Source: Prevotella sp.
GTDB lineage: Bacteria; Bacteroidota; Bacteroidia; Bacteroidales; Bacteroidaceae
DNA length: 64,000 nucleotides
Direction: 5' to 3'
Assembly (NCBI GenBank): GCA_017554385.1
Contig: JAFZIL010000014.1
Coordinates: forward strand, 1-64,000
Shown here in pieces: positions 1 through 9,058 of this stretch; the stretch's first letter is position 1; each line of letters begins with the position of its first letter. Below the pieces are notes generated by a model, which did not search any database, had not been told where the DNA came from, and was given only the letters and a program-made list of their open reading frames with translations. The position numbers and the translations under genes were made by a program.

Positions 1-106
1 GTAAGCATTCGACTGAGTACAGGTAGTAACACCTCTATATTATAACGACAGCAGTTACAATCCCATTCGACTGTAGCTGCTGTTGTTGTTTTGTGATACT
101 GGTATG

Positions 107-1732
107 TTATTGCTGTTCCTTGGTGATGATTGCTTCTGGATGCTTAAGCTTCCATCTGTGCGGCAGCATCTCCAAGAGTTCCTGCTGCGATGCCTTTGCC
201 TGATATGGCATGTCTGCGATGATGCTGTTCAGGTACAGGCGCGGATTGACATCATGTGCCTTGCACGTTGCCAGCAAGGAGCAGATGACAGCCATGTTCC
301 CTGCTGCCTCGTGGTTGCCGCAGAAGAGGTAGTTCTTCCTGCCCAGCGTGATGGGACGGATCTCGTTCTCGGCAAGGTTGTTGTCCAGCAATAATCTTCC
401 GTCATCGAGATAGTGCATCATGTTGTCCCATCGGGTATAGGCATAGGTGATGGCCTTTCCTGTCTCCGACGACTCACTGTACTTCACCCCCTCAGTCTCC
501 ATCCACTGCTTCATAGCCTCCATAATGGGTTTGGAGAGCTTCTGCCGCTTTGCCTTGCGCTCCTCAAAGGACAGGCTGGCATCATCGCACATGTGCTCTG
601 TCTTATAGAGGTGCTGTATCTCTGTGAGGGCATGCTCCGCCATCGGACGGTTTTCGTCAAGGGCTTTCTCGAAGTGGCGACGGATATGCACCATGCAGTT
701 GACAAGGGTCACGCCAGGGTTGGTCCTGAAGGCTGTCTCATAGCCTGCAAAACCGTCACACTGGAGATATCCTTTGAAATGATGTTCCTTTGCCAGTTTC
801 TCTATCACCGCTCCAGCCCTGGAGCCTTCATCATAATAGAAGAGCACCAGCCGCTCCATAACCGCCCTTACCATCCAGAGGTATTCCTTGGCCGCTTTCC
901 TCTTCTCGTGGTCTATCACGGGAGTGGTGGTCTCGTCAGCCTGTACGTAGTCCGCCTTCATCACCTCGGCCATCAGTACGTCATACAGGGGTTTGAGCAG
1001 CTCGACGGTCTTCTTGAACCAGCCGTCGACGGTGCTCTCCGTCAGGCCTTTCAGGCCAAGGTGGCGGTACTGCTGTATCTGGCGGTAGTAGGGCATGTGG
1101 TACTCGTACTTCTGAAGCAGGATCTCGGAGAGCAGCGTCGGTCCGGCAATGCCCTTGTAGATGGGTAGCAGGGGCATAGGGGCGACAAGCACGGACGGCA
1201 TGTCTGCGGGAGGCAGCTGCGTATTGTCCCTGAGACCCCACTTCTCGCGGATGATCTCCTTGATGTACAGCTTGCCCGGCTCGTGCTCCACGATGCGGGT
1301 CACTTCCTCACCGATCTTCTTGTACTGCGTCTCATCAATGCCTTCGGGCTTGAGATGCACCTGTACCAGTACGGGCAGGTCCTCCAGCATCTTGCGCACC
1401 TGACGCTTCTGCCTTGCCGTCTGTTTGTCCTCCTTCGGCAGCTGCTCAACGGCCTCGTCGCGCTTCTCCTCAGCCTGTTTCAGCAAATCTTCAAACTCAG
1501 ATGCAAACATGTCGGGATAGTTGGGGTCGTATACAGGGAGCTTCTCGGACTTGCGCCCGTAGAGCTGGCGGTTAAGCCATGCGACCTGCGCCGTCAGCTC
1601 ATTGATGCGGGCATGGAGGGATTCCACCTCTTTCTTATGCGCTTCCTTTTCTTTCCGGCTTTCCTCGGACAATGCGGCAAAAGAGGCGGTGAGCGCCTCT
1701 ACCTTCTTGATAAGTGTCTCTATTTCCTGCAT
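107..1732 (-). CDS. tnpC: IS66 family transposase TnpC
   Basis: This is the 541-residue DDE transposase of the IS66 element, which cuts and joins the IS ends. The N-terminus is a coiled coil (about residues 1-60) ending in the family motif RQLYGRKSEKL. The catalytic core shows Asp266 (VQADETT), Asp326 (LQCDGFAGY) and Glu455 (NNLAENEIRP). A typical IS66 C-terminal segment follows (LLATCKAHDVNP). The length is normal for the family and no frameshift is seen, so the gene looks intact. A TACCTTTG-type -7 box lies upstream at 1757-1764 (minus strand), in the 112-bp gap to tnpB, so tnpC may have its own promoter. Confidence 0.96.
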   Translation of the reverse strand: MQEIETLIKKVEALTASFAALSEESRKEKEAHKKEVESLHARINELTAQVAWLNRQLYGRKSEKLPVYDPNYPDMFASEFEDLLKQAEEKRDEAVEQLPKEDKQTARQKRQVRKMLEDLPVLVQVHLKPEGIDETQYKKIGEEVTRIVEHEPGKLYIKEIIREKWGLRDNTQLPPADMPSVLVAPMPLLPIYKGIAGPTLLSEILLQKYEYHMPYYRQIQQYRHLGLKGLTESTVDGWFKKTVELLKPLYDVLMAEVMKADYVQADETTTPVIDHEKRKAAKEYLWMVRAVMERLVLFYYDEGSRAGAVIEKLAKEHHFKGYLQCDGFAGYETAFRTNPGVTLVNCMVHIRRHFEKALDENRPMAEHALTEIQHLYKTEHMCDDASLSFEERKAKRQKLSKPIMEAMKQWMETEGVKYSESSETGKAITYAYTRWDNMMHYLDDGRLLLDNNLAENEIRPITLGRKNYLFCGNHEAAGNMAVICSLLATCKAHDVNPRLYLNSIIADMPYQAKASQQELLEMLPHRWKLKHPEAIITKEQQ

Positions 1733-1844
1733 TGTCCGTACCGTTTAAATTTAGTGCAAAGGTACGAAAAATATCTGAGAATAAAGAATATTCATTGCTA
1801 TAATATGCTAATAATCAGTAATATATGTATAGCCACGAGTGATG

Positions 1845-2213
1845 TCAAACGGCATACTCCTTACGAGGTGCCCTCAGGCGTCTGAGCCTCTGTTCCGGGG
1901 ACTCCTGTATGCCCTCCACCATCATCACCAGGTCACGCCATTCCATCTGGTAGCTTTGGGTGCTCTCATCATAATCGGGCAGCTTGAAGCGGCCCGTCTC
2001 CAGACGCTTCACGTACATCACCATACCGCCGTCCTCGGCATGGAGCAGCTTCATCAGGCGGCGGCTCTGGCCAATGAAGATGAACACGTCGCCGTTCTTC
2101 ACGTCGCTCCTCATCCTCTCATGCACCACCCCGCACAGCGAACTGATGCCCTTGCGCATATCCGTCCTGCCCGGACACAGGTAGTAGCGCATCGTGTCGT
2201 TAAGGCAGAACAT
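1845..2213 (-). CDS. tnpB: IS66 accessory protein TnpB
   Basis: This 122-residue protein is the small IS66 accessory protein (Orf2) needed for transposition; its biochemical role is poorly defined. Recognisable family motifs are PGRTDMRKGI near the N-terminus, GDVFIFIGQSRRLMKLL in the middle, and a C-terminal arginine-rich tail. The start overlaps the end of tnpA by 14 bp, which suggests translational coupling. The length is usual for the family. Confidence 0.93.
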   Translation of the reverse strand: MFCLNDTMRYYLCPGRTDMRKGISSLCGVVHERMRSDVKNGDVFIFIGQSRRLMKLLHAEDGGMVMYVKRLETGRFKLPDYDESTQSYQMEWRDLVMMVEGIQESPEQRLRRLRAPRKEYAV

Positions 2214-2526
2214 GGCTCATCAGGCTTTTGTCCAACAACTCGCGTAGCATATCCTCCGTGCCGCTGCCGAAGTGGGCGCGCAGACCGTTGGGAAACAGAA
2301 GTGTCGCGCCGGACGGCACATCGCATAAAAAGGAATGAGAAGACGGCTCCCTCTTGCGGAAGCTTATCGGGGCAAGGTCACGCAAGGACTCCTCTTGGGA
2401 GCTATACTTCTTGCGCCAGTAATTGTAGGTGGAATAACCTGTACCTATCTGTTTCAGGTACAACTTCAGTGACAGACCACTCGCTTGGTAATCTGACTGT
2501 AACTGCAGAAACTCTTCCTTAGTCAT
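2200..2526 (-). CDS. tnpA: IS66 accessory protein TnpA
   Basis: This 108-residue protein is the first gene of the IS66 operon (Orf1). Its N-terminal half looks like a helix-turn-helix (GLSLKLYLKQIGTGYSTYNYWRKKY), consistent with DNA binding. The C-terminal half is variable. It overlaps tnpB. A promoter lies just upstream (-7 box at 2566-2573) between the arms of a perfect 17-bp inverted repeat, which may allow regulation by TnpA or by RNA structure; that part is inference. Confidence 0.88.
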   Translation of the reverse strand: MTKEEFLQLQSDYQASGLSLKLYLKQIGTGYSTYNYWRKKYSSQEESLRDLAPISFRKREPSSHSFLCDVPSGATLLFPNGLRAHFGSGTEDMLRELLDKSLMSHVLP

Positions 2527-2530
2527 AAAT

Positions 2531-2594
2531 GTAACAGTTGTAGTTTGGGTGCACTATTGCGCAGGCAAAGGTACAAACAAACTACAACTGTTAC
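2531..2594 (-). promoter_or_regulatory. tnpA promoter inside a 17-bp inverted repeat
   Basis: The arms gtaacagttgtagtttg (2531-2547) and its exact complement (2578-2594) flank the minus-strand -7 box TACCTTTG (2566-2573). A GTTG that could act as the -33 element falls in the right arm at about 2593-2596. The left arm lies 5 bp upstream of the tnpA start codon. The layout resembles an operator or a leader hairpin controlling transposase expression. Confidence 0.55.
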
Positions 2595-2625
2595 AACGTG
2601 TATTCGGCCGAATGCTTACCGTAAA

Positions 2626-2656
2626 CAGCCCCTGTTTGGTGATCAAACAGGGGCTG
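2626..2656 (-). terminator. Hairpin downstream of trpS
   Basis: A perfect 13-bp stem (cagcccctgtttg at 2626-2638, complement at 2644-2656) with a 5-nt loop lies 88 bp past the trpS stop codon. Only a short T run (TTTA) remains on the minus strand before the IS66 end at 2619. It is probably the trpS operon terminator, and its U tract may have been split by the IS insertion. The rest of 2657-2743 shows nothing recognisable. Confidence 0.65.
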
Positions 2657-2743
2657 ATTAGTCCTTTGAGGGCTGGTTGTAAACGTGTGTTATTTTCGTT
2701 CTTAAGCGTTACGTACTTAGACCGTTCTGAGTATTGTTTCTGA

Positions 2744-3844
<1,101 letters not shown>

Positions 3845-3893
3845 TTATCTGATAATTTTTCTGTTAAATGGTTTCTGTTATGTTGAAATGTGG

Positions 3894-4073
3894 TCAGGGG
3901 TTGTACATATCCTTGCAGTAGAAGTTCATGATGTCGTCGAGCATCTTCTTTGCCTCGACGGCAGGGCTGTCGGGGTCAAGGCGTGCGGCTTCGATATAGC
4001 AGTTGATGGCCTCGTGGAAGCTTCCTTGTCTGCGATACTCATTGCCTTTCTGATATAGCTCGTCGGCAGTCAT
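3894..4073 (-). CDS. Small TPR-like protein, 59 residues
   Basis: This short gene starts at ATG 4071-4073, four bases after the folD stop, and ends with TGA at 3894-3896. The product begins MTADELYQKGNEYRRQGSFH and continues with EAINCYIEAARLDPDSPA. This is one tetratricopeptide-like helix pair (A-x-x-x-Y, G-x-x-x-E-A-I, A-x-x-L-D-P), followed by a helix and a C-terminal FYCKDMYNP. A single TPR cannot make a full superhelix, so it probably binds a partner or oligomerises. The tight spacing to folD supports a real gene in the ffh-folD-trpS operon. Function is unknown. Confidence 0.8.
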   Translation of the reverse strand: MTADELYQKGNEYRRQGSFHEAINCYIEAARLDPDSPAVEAKKMLDDIMNFYCKDMYNP

Positions 4074-4077
4074 TTCG

Positions 4078-4956
4078 CTACTTTTTATTCCTCATTTGCG
4101 CTGCAAGCAGCGTATTTTTCATCAGCGAGCAGATGGTCATCGGACCTACGCCACCGGGTACGGGGCTGATGAAGCTACATTTCGGAGCAACCTCGTCGAA
4201 CTTTACGTCGCCATTCAGGCGGAAACCACTCTTACGCGAGGAGTCTGGCACGCGTGTAGTACCCACATCGATAATAACAGCACCTTCTTTCACCATATCT
4301 GCGGTGACGAAGTCTGGCTGTCCGATGGCGGCAATAATGATGTCAGCCAGGCGACACTCGTCCTTGAGTGTCTTCGAGCGTGAGTGGCACACAGTGACGG
4401 TAGCGTCGCCATACTGCTTCTGCATCATGAGCTGAGCCATGGGCTTACCCACGATGTTCGAGCGTCCGAGAATGACGCATTTTTTGCCTGAGGTTTGAAT
4501 TCCGTAGCGTTGTAGCAATGTGATGATGCCCAGAGGTGTGGCTGATATGAACGAGGGTAGACCCAGAGCCATGCGGCCCACATTGACAGGATGGAATCCG
4601 TCGACATCCTTGCGGTAGTCAATGGCCTCGATAATCTTCTGCTCGTCAATATGCTTGGGAAGAGGTAACTGTACAATGAATCCGTCGACATCTCCGTTGG
4701 TGTTCAGACGATCGACGCATGCCAGCAGCTCTTCCTCGGTGACATCGTCCTCGTAGCGGATGAGGGTTGACTTGAAGCCGCAGGCCTCGCAGGCAAGTAC
4801 CTTATTCTTTACATACGTCTCCGAACCACCGTCGTGACCCACGAGCACGGCTGCCAGATGGGGCTGTTTGCCGCCGTTCTCCACTATCCTTCTCACTTCC
4901 TCGGCAATCTCAGCCTTAATGGTCGCTGCCGTTGCTTTTCCGTCTATTATCTGCAT
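4078..4956 (-). CDS. folD: Methylenetetrahydrofolate dehydrogenase/cyclohydrolase FolD
   Basis: Bifunctional cytoplasmic enzyme that converts 5,10-methylene-THF to 5,10-methenyl-THF with NADP and then hydrolyses it to 10-formyl-THF, the one-carbon donor for purines and formyl-Met-tRNA. The catalytic lysine lies in YVKNK (Lys52). Other signatures are QLPLPKH, the nucleotide-binding loop [14 protein letters not shown], and [10 protein letters not shown] near the C-terminus. The length of 292 residues is normal. It lies 14 bp downstream of ffh and is followed by a small TPR gene, all apparently co-transcribed. Confidence 0.98.
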   Translation of the reverse strand: MQIIDGKATAATIKAEIAEEVRRIVENGGKQPHLAAVLVGHDGGSETYVKNKVLACEACGFKSTLIRYEDDVTEEELLACVDRLNTNGDVDGFIVQLPLPKHIDEQKIIEAIDYRKDVDGFHPVNVGRMALGLPSFISATPLGIITLLQRYGIQTSGKKCVILGRSNIVGKPMAQLMMQKQYGDATVTVCHSRSKTLKDECRLADIIIAAIGQPDFVTADMVKEGAVIIDVGTTRVPDSSRKSGFRLNGDVKFDEVAPKCSFISPVPGGVGPMTICSLMKNTLLAAQMRNKK

Positions 4957-4970
4957 ATTCTCTAAACGCC

Positions 4971-6332
4971 TTAAGTTAGGGGGTTGGGGGTCTTTCCTTT
5001 CAAATTTTTCATCTGGGCTGCCATCTGAGCCATCTTGGCACGATCCATACCTGTGACCATGCGCATCATCTTGCGAGTCTGGTCGAACTGCTTCATCAGG
5101 CGGTTCACGTCCTCGAGCTTCGTGCCGCTACCCTTGGCAATGCGCAAGCGACGACTCTGGTTGATGATGTCGGGGTTCTGGCGTTCCTTTGGAGTCATCG
5201 ACTGGATGATGGCCTCAATCGACTTAAAGGCGTTGTCGTCGATGTCGACGTCCTTGATGGCCTTGCCTACGCCGGGTATCATGGCTGCGAGGTCCTTGAT
5301 GTTGCCCATCTTCTTGATTTGCTGAATCTGCGACATGAAATCGTCAAAGTCGAACTTGTTCTTGCGTATTTTCTTCTCAAGCTTTCTGGCTTCCTCTTCA
5401 TCGAACTGCATCTGGGCACGCTCTACGAGGCTCACCACGTCGCCCATGCCCAGAATGCGGTCGGCCATGCGCTCGGGGTGGAACACATCGATGGCGTCCA
5501 TCTTCTCGCCTGTACCGACGAACATGATAGGCTTGGTCACCACGGTTCGAATAGAAAGAGCAGCACCGCCTCTGGTGTCGCCGTCAAGCTTGGTGAGTAC
5601 AACACCGTCGAAGTCGAGGCGTTCGTTGAACTCCTTAGCAGTGTTCACGGCATCCTGACCCGTCATCGAGTCAACCACAAACAGGGTGTTCTCAGGGTTG
5701 ATGGCGCGCTTCAGCGTCTCAATCTCCTGCATCATCTGCTCATCGATGGCAAGACGACCTGCGGTATCGACGATGACCACATTGTAGCCTTCCTGCTTTG
5801 CCTTGCGGATGGCGTTCTGGGCTATCTCGACCACATCCTTATTACTCTCCTCGGTATACACATCAACGCCAACACTCTGAGCCACGACTTTCAACTGTTC
5901 GATGGCAGCAGGACGGTAGACGTCACAGGCTACGAGCAATGGGTTCTTGTGTTGACGAGTCTTCAGCATGTTGGCCAACTTGCCGGTGAACGTGGTTTTA
6001 CCCGAACCTTGCAAGCCTGACATTAGGATGATGGCGGGACGCTCTTCCAGTTTCAGCTCCGTGGCCTTGCCACCCATGAGCTCGGTAAGCTCGTCGTGTA
6101 CGATCTTCACCATCAGCTGACTGGGTTTGATAGCTGTGAGCACGTTCATGCCCATAGCCTTCTGCTTCACGGTGTCGGTGAATGCTTTGGCAACCTTGTA
6201 GTTCACGTCGGCATCGAGAAGTGCACGGCGCACGTCCTTCAGCGTCTCGGCAACATTGATTTCTGTGATTTTTCCTTCACCTTTCAGTATCTTGAAGGAA
6301 CGTTCAAGTCTCTCTGATAAATTCTCAAACAT
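4971..6332 (-). CDS. ffh: Signal recognition particle protein Ffh
   Basis: GTPase of the signal recognition particle. It binds 4.5S RNA and signal sequences of nascent inner-membrane proteins and delivers ribosomes to FtsY. The N domain covers residues 1-90. The G domain has the P-loop GLQGSGKTT (106-114), [16 protein letters not shown] and [13 protein letters not shown]. The C-terminal methionine-rich M domain includes MIPGVGK and [13 protein letters not shown]. At 453 residues it has the usual length. It heads the ffh-folD-TPR-trpS group, with a strong promoter at 6378-6409 and a leader made of 7-bp repeats. Confidence 0.98.
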   Translation of the reverse strand: MFENLSERLERSFKILKGEGKITEINVAETLKDVRRALLDADVNYKVAKAFTDTVKQKAMGMNVLTAIKPSQLMVKIVHDELTELMGGKATELKLEERPAIILMSGLQGSGKTTFTGKLANMLKTRQHKNPLLVACDVYRPAAIEQLKVVAQSVGVDVYTEESNKDVVEIAQNAIRKAKQEGYNVVIVDTAGRLAIDEQMMQEIETLKRAINPENTLFVVDSMTGQDAVNTAKEFNERLDFDGVVLTKLDGDTRGGAALSIRTVVTKPIMFVGTGEKMDAIDVFHPERMADRILGMGDVVSLVERAQMQFDEEEARKLEKKIRKNKFDFDDFMSQIQQIKKMGNIKDLAAMIPGVGKAIKDVDIDDNAFKSIEAIIQSMTPKERQNPDIINQSRRLRIAKGSGTKLEDVNRLMKQFDQTRKMMRMVTGMDRAKMAQMAAQMKNLKGKTPNPLT

Positions 6333-6337
6333 CTATT

Positions 6338-6372
6338 AATTTACGATTTACAAATTTACAATTTACGATTTA
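6338..6372. repeat. 7-bp direct repeats in the ffh leader
   Basis: Five to six degenerate copies of a heptamer (TAAATCG, TAAATTG and relatives, minus strand) fill the ffh 5' leader between the promoter and the start codon. Every unit contains TAA, and because 7 is not a multiple of 3 there are stops in all three frames. The same word recurs inside the GH31 coding sequence at 21650-21675 and 22552-22583. Confidence 0.8.
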
Positions 6373-6377
6373 GGGCG

Positions 6378-6409
6378 CAAAGGTACGAAGAAAAAACGAG
6401 ACCCACAAA
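6378..6409 (-). promoter_or_regulatory. Promoter of the ffh-folD-trpS operon
   Basis: On the minus strand TTTG (6406-6409) is followed after 20 bp by TACCTTTG (6378-6385), a full match to the Bacteroidetes primary promoter. Transcription would start near 6371 and give a short leader made of 7-bp repeats. Confidence 0.85.
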
Positions 6410-6426
6410 CATTGAGCCTCGTTTTT
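6392..6426 (-). terminator. Terminator after queH
   Basis: The stem aaaaacgag (6392-6400) pairs with ctcgttttt (6418-6426), leaving a T-rich run on either strand. It begins just after the queH stop and overlaps the -33 element of the ffh promoter, so termination of one operon and initiation of the next are packed together. Confidence 0.7.
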
Positions 6427-6428
6427 GC

Positions 6429-7001
6429 TTATTTTGCTGAAAACTCGCAACCGCAATACTGCTGGTTATAAAAGCCGTACTCCTTGAGTAACTGGTTGCG
6501 TCGCTCTTGTAGGCCTCCTTTGCGCCAGTTCTGGGACCAGAAGCGGCATTGACTGTTGACCGTCTGTTCGGCAATGAGTCCGGCTTGGTTGATCTGTTCC
6601 AGACTCTTCCATCTGCTTGATGCCAGGGTGGTGGCGAAGTAGCCGATGCCCATCTCTTTGGCCTTACGGGCAGTAGCCGTCATTCGCAGGACGAAGCACT
6701 GTTGACATCGACGCCCTCGTTCTGGCTCTCCTTCCAAGCCGCAGACGTCTTGAAGCCATTGTCCGTGATCATAATCACCATCTATCCAGCGGATGCCGAG
6801 ACTCTCTGCATGGCGCTTGCTTTCGTTCTTACGGATTTCGTATTCCTCACGGGGCCAAATATTTGGGTTATAATAGAAGATGGTAGGACGCACATCGTGC
6901 TGCATCAACCACTCCACGATGGCCGATGAGCAGGGTGCACAGCATGCGTGTAGAAGTACCTCACGCAACCCCTCTGGAATCAGAATCCTCTCTCTTTCCA
7001 T
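6429..7001 (-). CDS. queH: Epoxyqueuosine reductase QueH
   Basis: Catalyses the last step of queuosine synthesis, reducing epoxyqueuosine to queuosine in tRNA; it is the iron-sulfur, non-cobalamin alternative to QueG. The sequence shows the family cysteines: HACCAPCS (Cys20, Cys21, Cys24), the [12 protein letters not shown] segment (Cys99, Cys102) and a C-terminal YCGCEF. The length of 190 residues fits the family. The start overlaps the end of the upstream DnaJ-like gene by 22 bp, so it is the last gene of a translationally coupled operon. A terminator follows at once. Confidence 0.93.
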   Translation of the reverse strand: MERERILIPEGLREVLLHACCAPCSSAIVEWLMQHDVRPTIFYYNPNIWPREEYEIRKNESKRHAESLGIRWIDGDYDHGQWLQDVCGLEGEPERGRRCQQCFVLRMTATARKAKEMGIGYFATTLASSRWKSLEQINQAGLIAEQTVNSQCRFWSQNWRKGGLQERRNQLLKEYGFYNQQYCGCEFSAK

Positions 7002-7774
7002 ATCCGTTCTTTAGCAGCATTAATCTCCTGGAACTTCTTCTCGGCAGCCTTGCGCACATCCTCACCCAGCTTAGCAACGCGGTCGGGGTGATGCTCGAGA
7101 GCCAGCTTGCGATAGGCTTTCTTAATTTCTTCATCGGTAGCATCGGAACTGACACCCAGCACTTTATAGGCATCTTCGAGTGAGTCACCAGAAAGGTGAA
7201 GCATCGAGTCGACCTCATCGACAGCGATGTGCATCCATTGGGCACACTCCTTGATGGCGCTTATCTCCTGGTGAGCCACATGACCATCGGCACGGGCAAT
7301 GTCGACCAAAAAACTGAGCAGCTGCAAGCGCTCACTGTAGTCGGTATGACCAGCAATCTGGGCACAGCTCTTGCGGATGGTATCCTTGTATGATTGTTCT
7401 CCCTGGCGCTTGGCCTCTTCGAACAACCGACGCAGGATTTGGTCACCCTGTTGAACAGCCACCTCGCCAAAGTTATGGCGAAGCATCGAGCGAACGAACT
7501 CCATCTCCGAGTGCATGATTCTTCCGTCGGCTCTAATCACATAAGAGGCCAGCACTAACATCGAGAAGAGAAAGCTATTTCGGTTGCCCTCGTTCGTACT
7601 GCTGCCCTCATTGGACTCTGAGCCTTCGTTGAAAAACGTGCTACCGCTGCCTATACGCGGATCACCGCTACCGTCGAACATTGCACCGATGGCTATACCT
7701 ATCAGTGCTCCCATCGGACTTCCGCCTGTGGCTATCCATCCAAGGAATCCACCTATCCACTTACCTATTGCCAT
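6980..7774 (-). CDS. TerB-like protein with C-terminal J domain (DjlA-like)
   Basis: This 264-residue co-chaperone-like protein starts with a glycine-rich, hydrophobic segment ([23 protein letters not shown]) that probably sits in the membrane. The middle (about 75-190) is helical and acidic with the TerB-type pattern [13 protein letters not shown] and [13 protein letters not shown]. Residues about 200-264 form a J domain with the invariant HPD tripeptide (LALEHHPDR), which stimulates DnaK. The order of segments is that of DjlA/TerB-J proteins. It overlaps queH by 22 bp and follows a small acidic gene by 34 bp. Confidence 0.9.
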   Translation of the reverse strand: MAIGKWIGGFLGWIATGGSPMGALIGIAIGAMFDGSGDPRIGSGSTFFNEGSESNEGSSTNEGNRNSFLFSMLVLASYVIRADGRIMHSEMEFVRSMLRHNFGEVAVQQGDQILRRLFEEAKRQGEQSYKDTIRKSCAQIAGHTDYSERLQLLSFLVDIARADGHVAHQEISAIKECAQWMHIAVDEVDSMLHLSGDSLEDAYKVLGVSSDATDEEIKKAYRKLALEHHPDRVAKLGEDVRKAAEKKFQEINAAKERIWKERGF

Positions 7775-7808
7775 AATGTTTCCTTATTGACTATGCGTTT
7801 GCTATTTC

Positions 7809-8027
7809 TTAAAAATCATTGGACCATTCGTCTTCCTCCTCTTCTTCTTCATCTTCCCACAAGTCTGGTTTATTGTAACGGGTCTGTGGCGAATCCTCAT
7901 CATCATATCTGTCTGTTCTTGACAGAGCCTCGTCAGTATGACCACCTGGTGATGCTGTCAAGAGGAAGCTCTTGTTAATGATGAAGGTCAACTGTTCGGT
8001 TTGTGGTGGGGTATACTCCTTCTTCAT
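7809..8027 (-). CDS. Small acidic protein, 72 residues, unknown
   Basis: This gene encodes MKKEYTPPQTEQLTFIINKS followed by a mildly hydrophobic stretch (FLLTASPGGHTDEA) and a very acidic tail ending in a run of glutamates (EDEEEEEEDEW). Short proteins that begin MKK-Y-x-x-P and carry a Leu-x-x-S-P-G-G centre are common in Prevotella and are mostly unannotated; that is recollection, not a search. It lies four bases after the 341-residue secreted protein gene and before the DnaJ-like gene, so it is co-transcribed. There is no clear signal peptide. Function is unknown. Confidence 0.7.
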   Translation of the reverse strand: MKKEYTPPQTEQLTFIINKSFLLTASPGGHTDEALSRTDRYDDEDSPQTRYNKPDLWEDEEEEEEDEWSNDF

Positions 8028-8031
8028 GCGC

Positions 8032-9057
8032 TTATCTGATGATGATGAGTTGACCGTTTCTACCCACCTTGACGGGCGACAGCTTGCCAGGGGATTGGAT
8101 TCTATAGTTGTCCAGCTGCCTGCCTTGCAAGTCGTAGATATGCTCCTTTTGTCTTAGTGGTTCAGCAATGTATTGGACGGGGGTTGCGGTATTGTCCGGG
8201 AAGGTGAAACCACGCGAGTTTGCGGGGAAATCGGCAATGTAGGCACGATTGGCGGGAATGGTAGTGCCTGTGAAGAGCCAGAAGCCAATCTCGCCAGTCT
8301 CATTCGAGTGTCCTAATGTCATGACGCTGTTGGCTGTGACGGTAGTAGGCTCTGTAGTACCCCTCAATATTGATGATTGTTGCACTGGAATTTCTGCATC
8401 CACGACCTTCGACAGCCACTCGTAACTTTCCTTGCCTTCGCTCTGTAGCAGCACTGGTGTGTTCTTGGGCAGTATTTCTCCTGTTGTATTGGTTATCACC
8501 AGTTCGCTATCCTTGATTCCTGTAACATTCCACACGATGACGCCATCAGGAACCTGTGCATCAAAGGGCAGACATGTGGTGGCCCATCCTTCTGTGCTCG
8601 GCTTAGTAACGACGGGTGAAGGTAGGTCGATGTAGTAGGGGGCTTCAGGTGATCCTATAATGTCATCGCTGGTGTAGGTCAGTCCCTGATTCACCTCAAT
8701 GACACGTCCATCGGTGAAAACCTTGAAGTGCAGCTTATCGCCTTTGGTATCGCCATAGATGTCGAGGTAGAGGATGTTTGTGTATCCGGCATCGTCCATA
8801 GGACTGTCCTTGCCGCGCAACTCTGAGCCACAGTAGGCAGCCACGACGATTCCCTTGTCCAGCACCTGACCGTTCATGCGCACAAATGCCGTTAGGCTCA
8901 TGTTGTTTGCATACTTGCGGTAGTCAACTTCTCCGAACGGATCGCTGTCTTTAGCCATAAGAGAGGTGCTCCCCATGAAGAGAAGCAGGGCTATCCCCAG
9001 CCCCTCCCATAGAGGGAAGGGAGAGGATAGTCTTGTCATTAGCTTTTTGATCGTCAT
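8032..9057 (-). CDS. Secreted protein sharing a domain with the adjacent giant protein
   Basis: This 341-residue protein has a signal sequence (IALLLFMGSTSLMAKD, residues about 22-37). Residues 45-150 form a beta-rich domain (MSLTAFVRMNGQVLDKGIVV, YTNILYLDIYG, LHFKVFTDG) that also occurs twice near the C-terminus of the neighbouring 3172-residue protein. The C-terminus reads IYDLQGRQLDNYR, the short tail typical of secreted Prevotella proteins. The N-terminus before the signal core contains RLSSPFPLWEGLG, encoded by a GC-rich palindromic repeat that recurs across the window. The start codon is one base from the giant gene's stop, so translation is probably coupled. Function is unknown. Confidence 0.82.
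   Translation of the reverse strand: MTIKKLMTRLSSPFPLWEGLGIALLLFMGSTSLMAKDSDPFGEVDYRKYANNMSLTAFVRMNGQVLDKGIVVAAYCGSELRGKDSPMDDAGYTNILYLDIYGDTKGDKLHFKVFTDGRVIEVNQGLTYTSDDIIGSPEAPYYIDLPSPVVTKPSTEGWATTCLPFDAQVPDGVIVWNVTGIKDSELVITNTTGEILPKNTPVLLQSEGKESYEWLSKVVDAEIPVQQSSILRGTTEPTTVTANSVMTLGHSNETGEIGFWLFTGTTIPANRAYIADFPANSRGFTFPDNTATPVQYIAEPLRQKEHIYDLQGRQLDNYRIQSPGKLSPVKVGRNGQLIIIR
8997..9030. repeat. GC-rich palindromic repeat inside a coding sequence
   Basis: The sequence around cccctcccatagagggaag is a CCCTCCC...GGGAGGG-type palindrome. Read in frame on the minus strand it encodes SSPFPLWEGLG, upstream of the signal-peptide core of the 341-residue protein. It belongs to the same general class as the repeats at 21059-21180 and 62560-63990. 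Confidence 0.65.
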
Positions 9058-9058
9058 A

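Larger units (their letters stand above)
1..2619 (-). mobile_element. IS66-family insertion sequence, complete
   Basis: A 2.6-kb element carries the three IS66 genes in the standard order tnpA-tnpB-tnpC, all on the minus strand. The left end starts gtaagcattcg at base 1. The right end at 2609-2619 is its exact complement, and 17 of the outer 20 bases match. IS66 ends typically begin GTAA. The family makes 8-bp target duplications; the right copy would be 2620-2627, but the left flank lies outside the window. The element sits against the base of a hairpin downstream of trpS. That the window starts exactly at the IS end may mean a contig broke at this repeat. Confidence 0.93.

Noticed and set aside
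83..394. A 103-codon plus-strand frame inside IS66
   Set aside because: It is antisense to the transposase C-terminus and has no independent signals.
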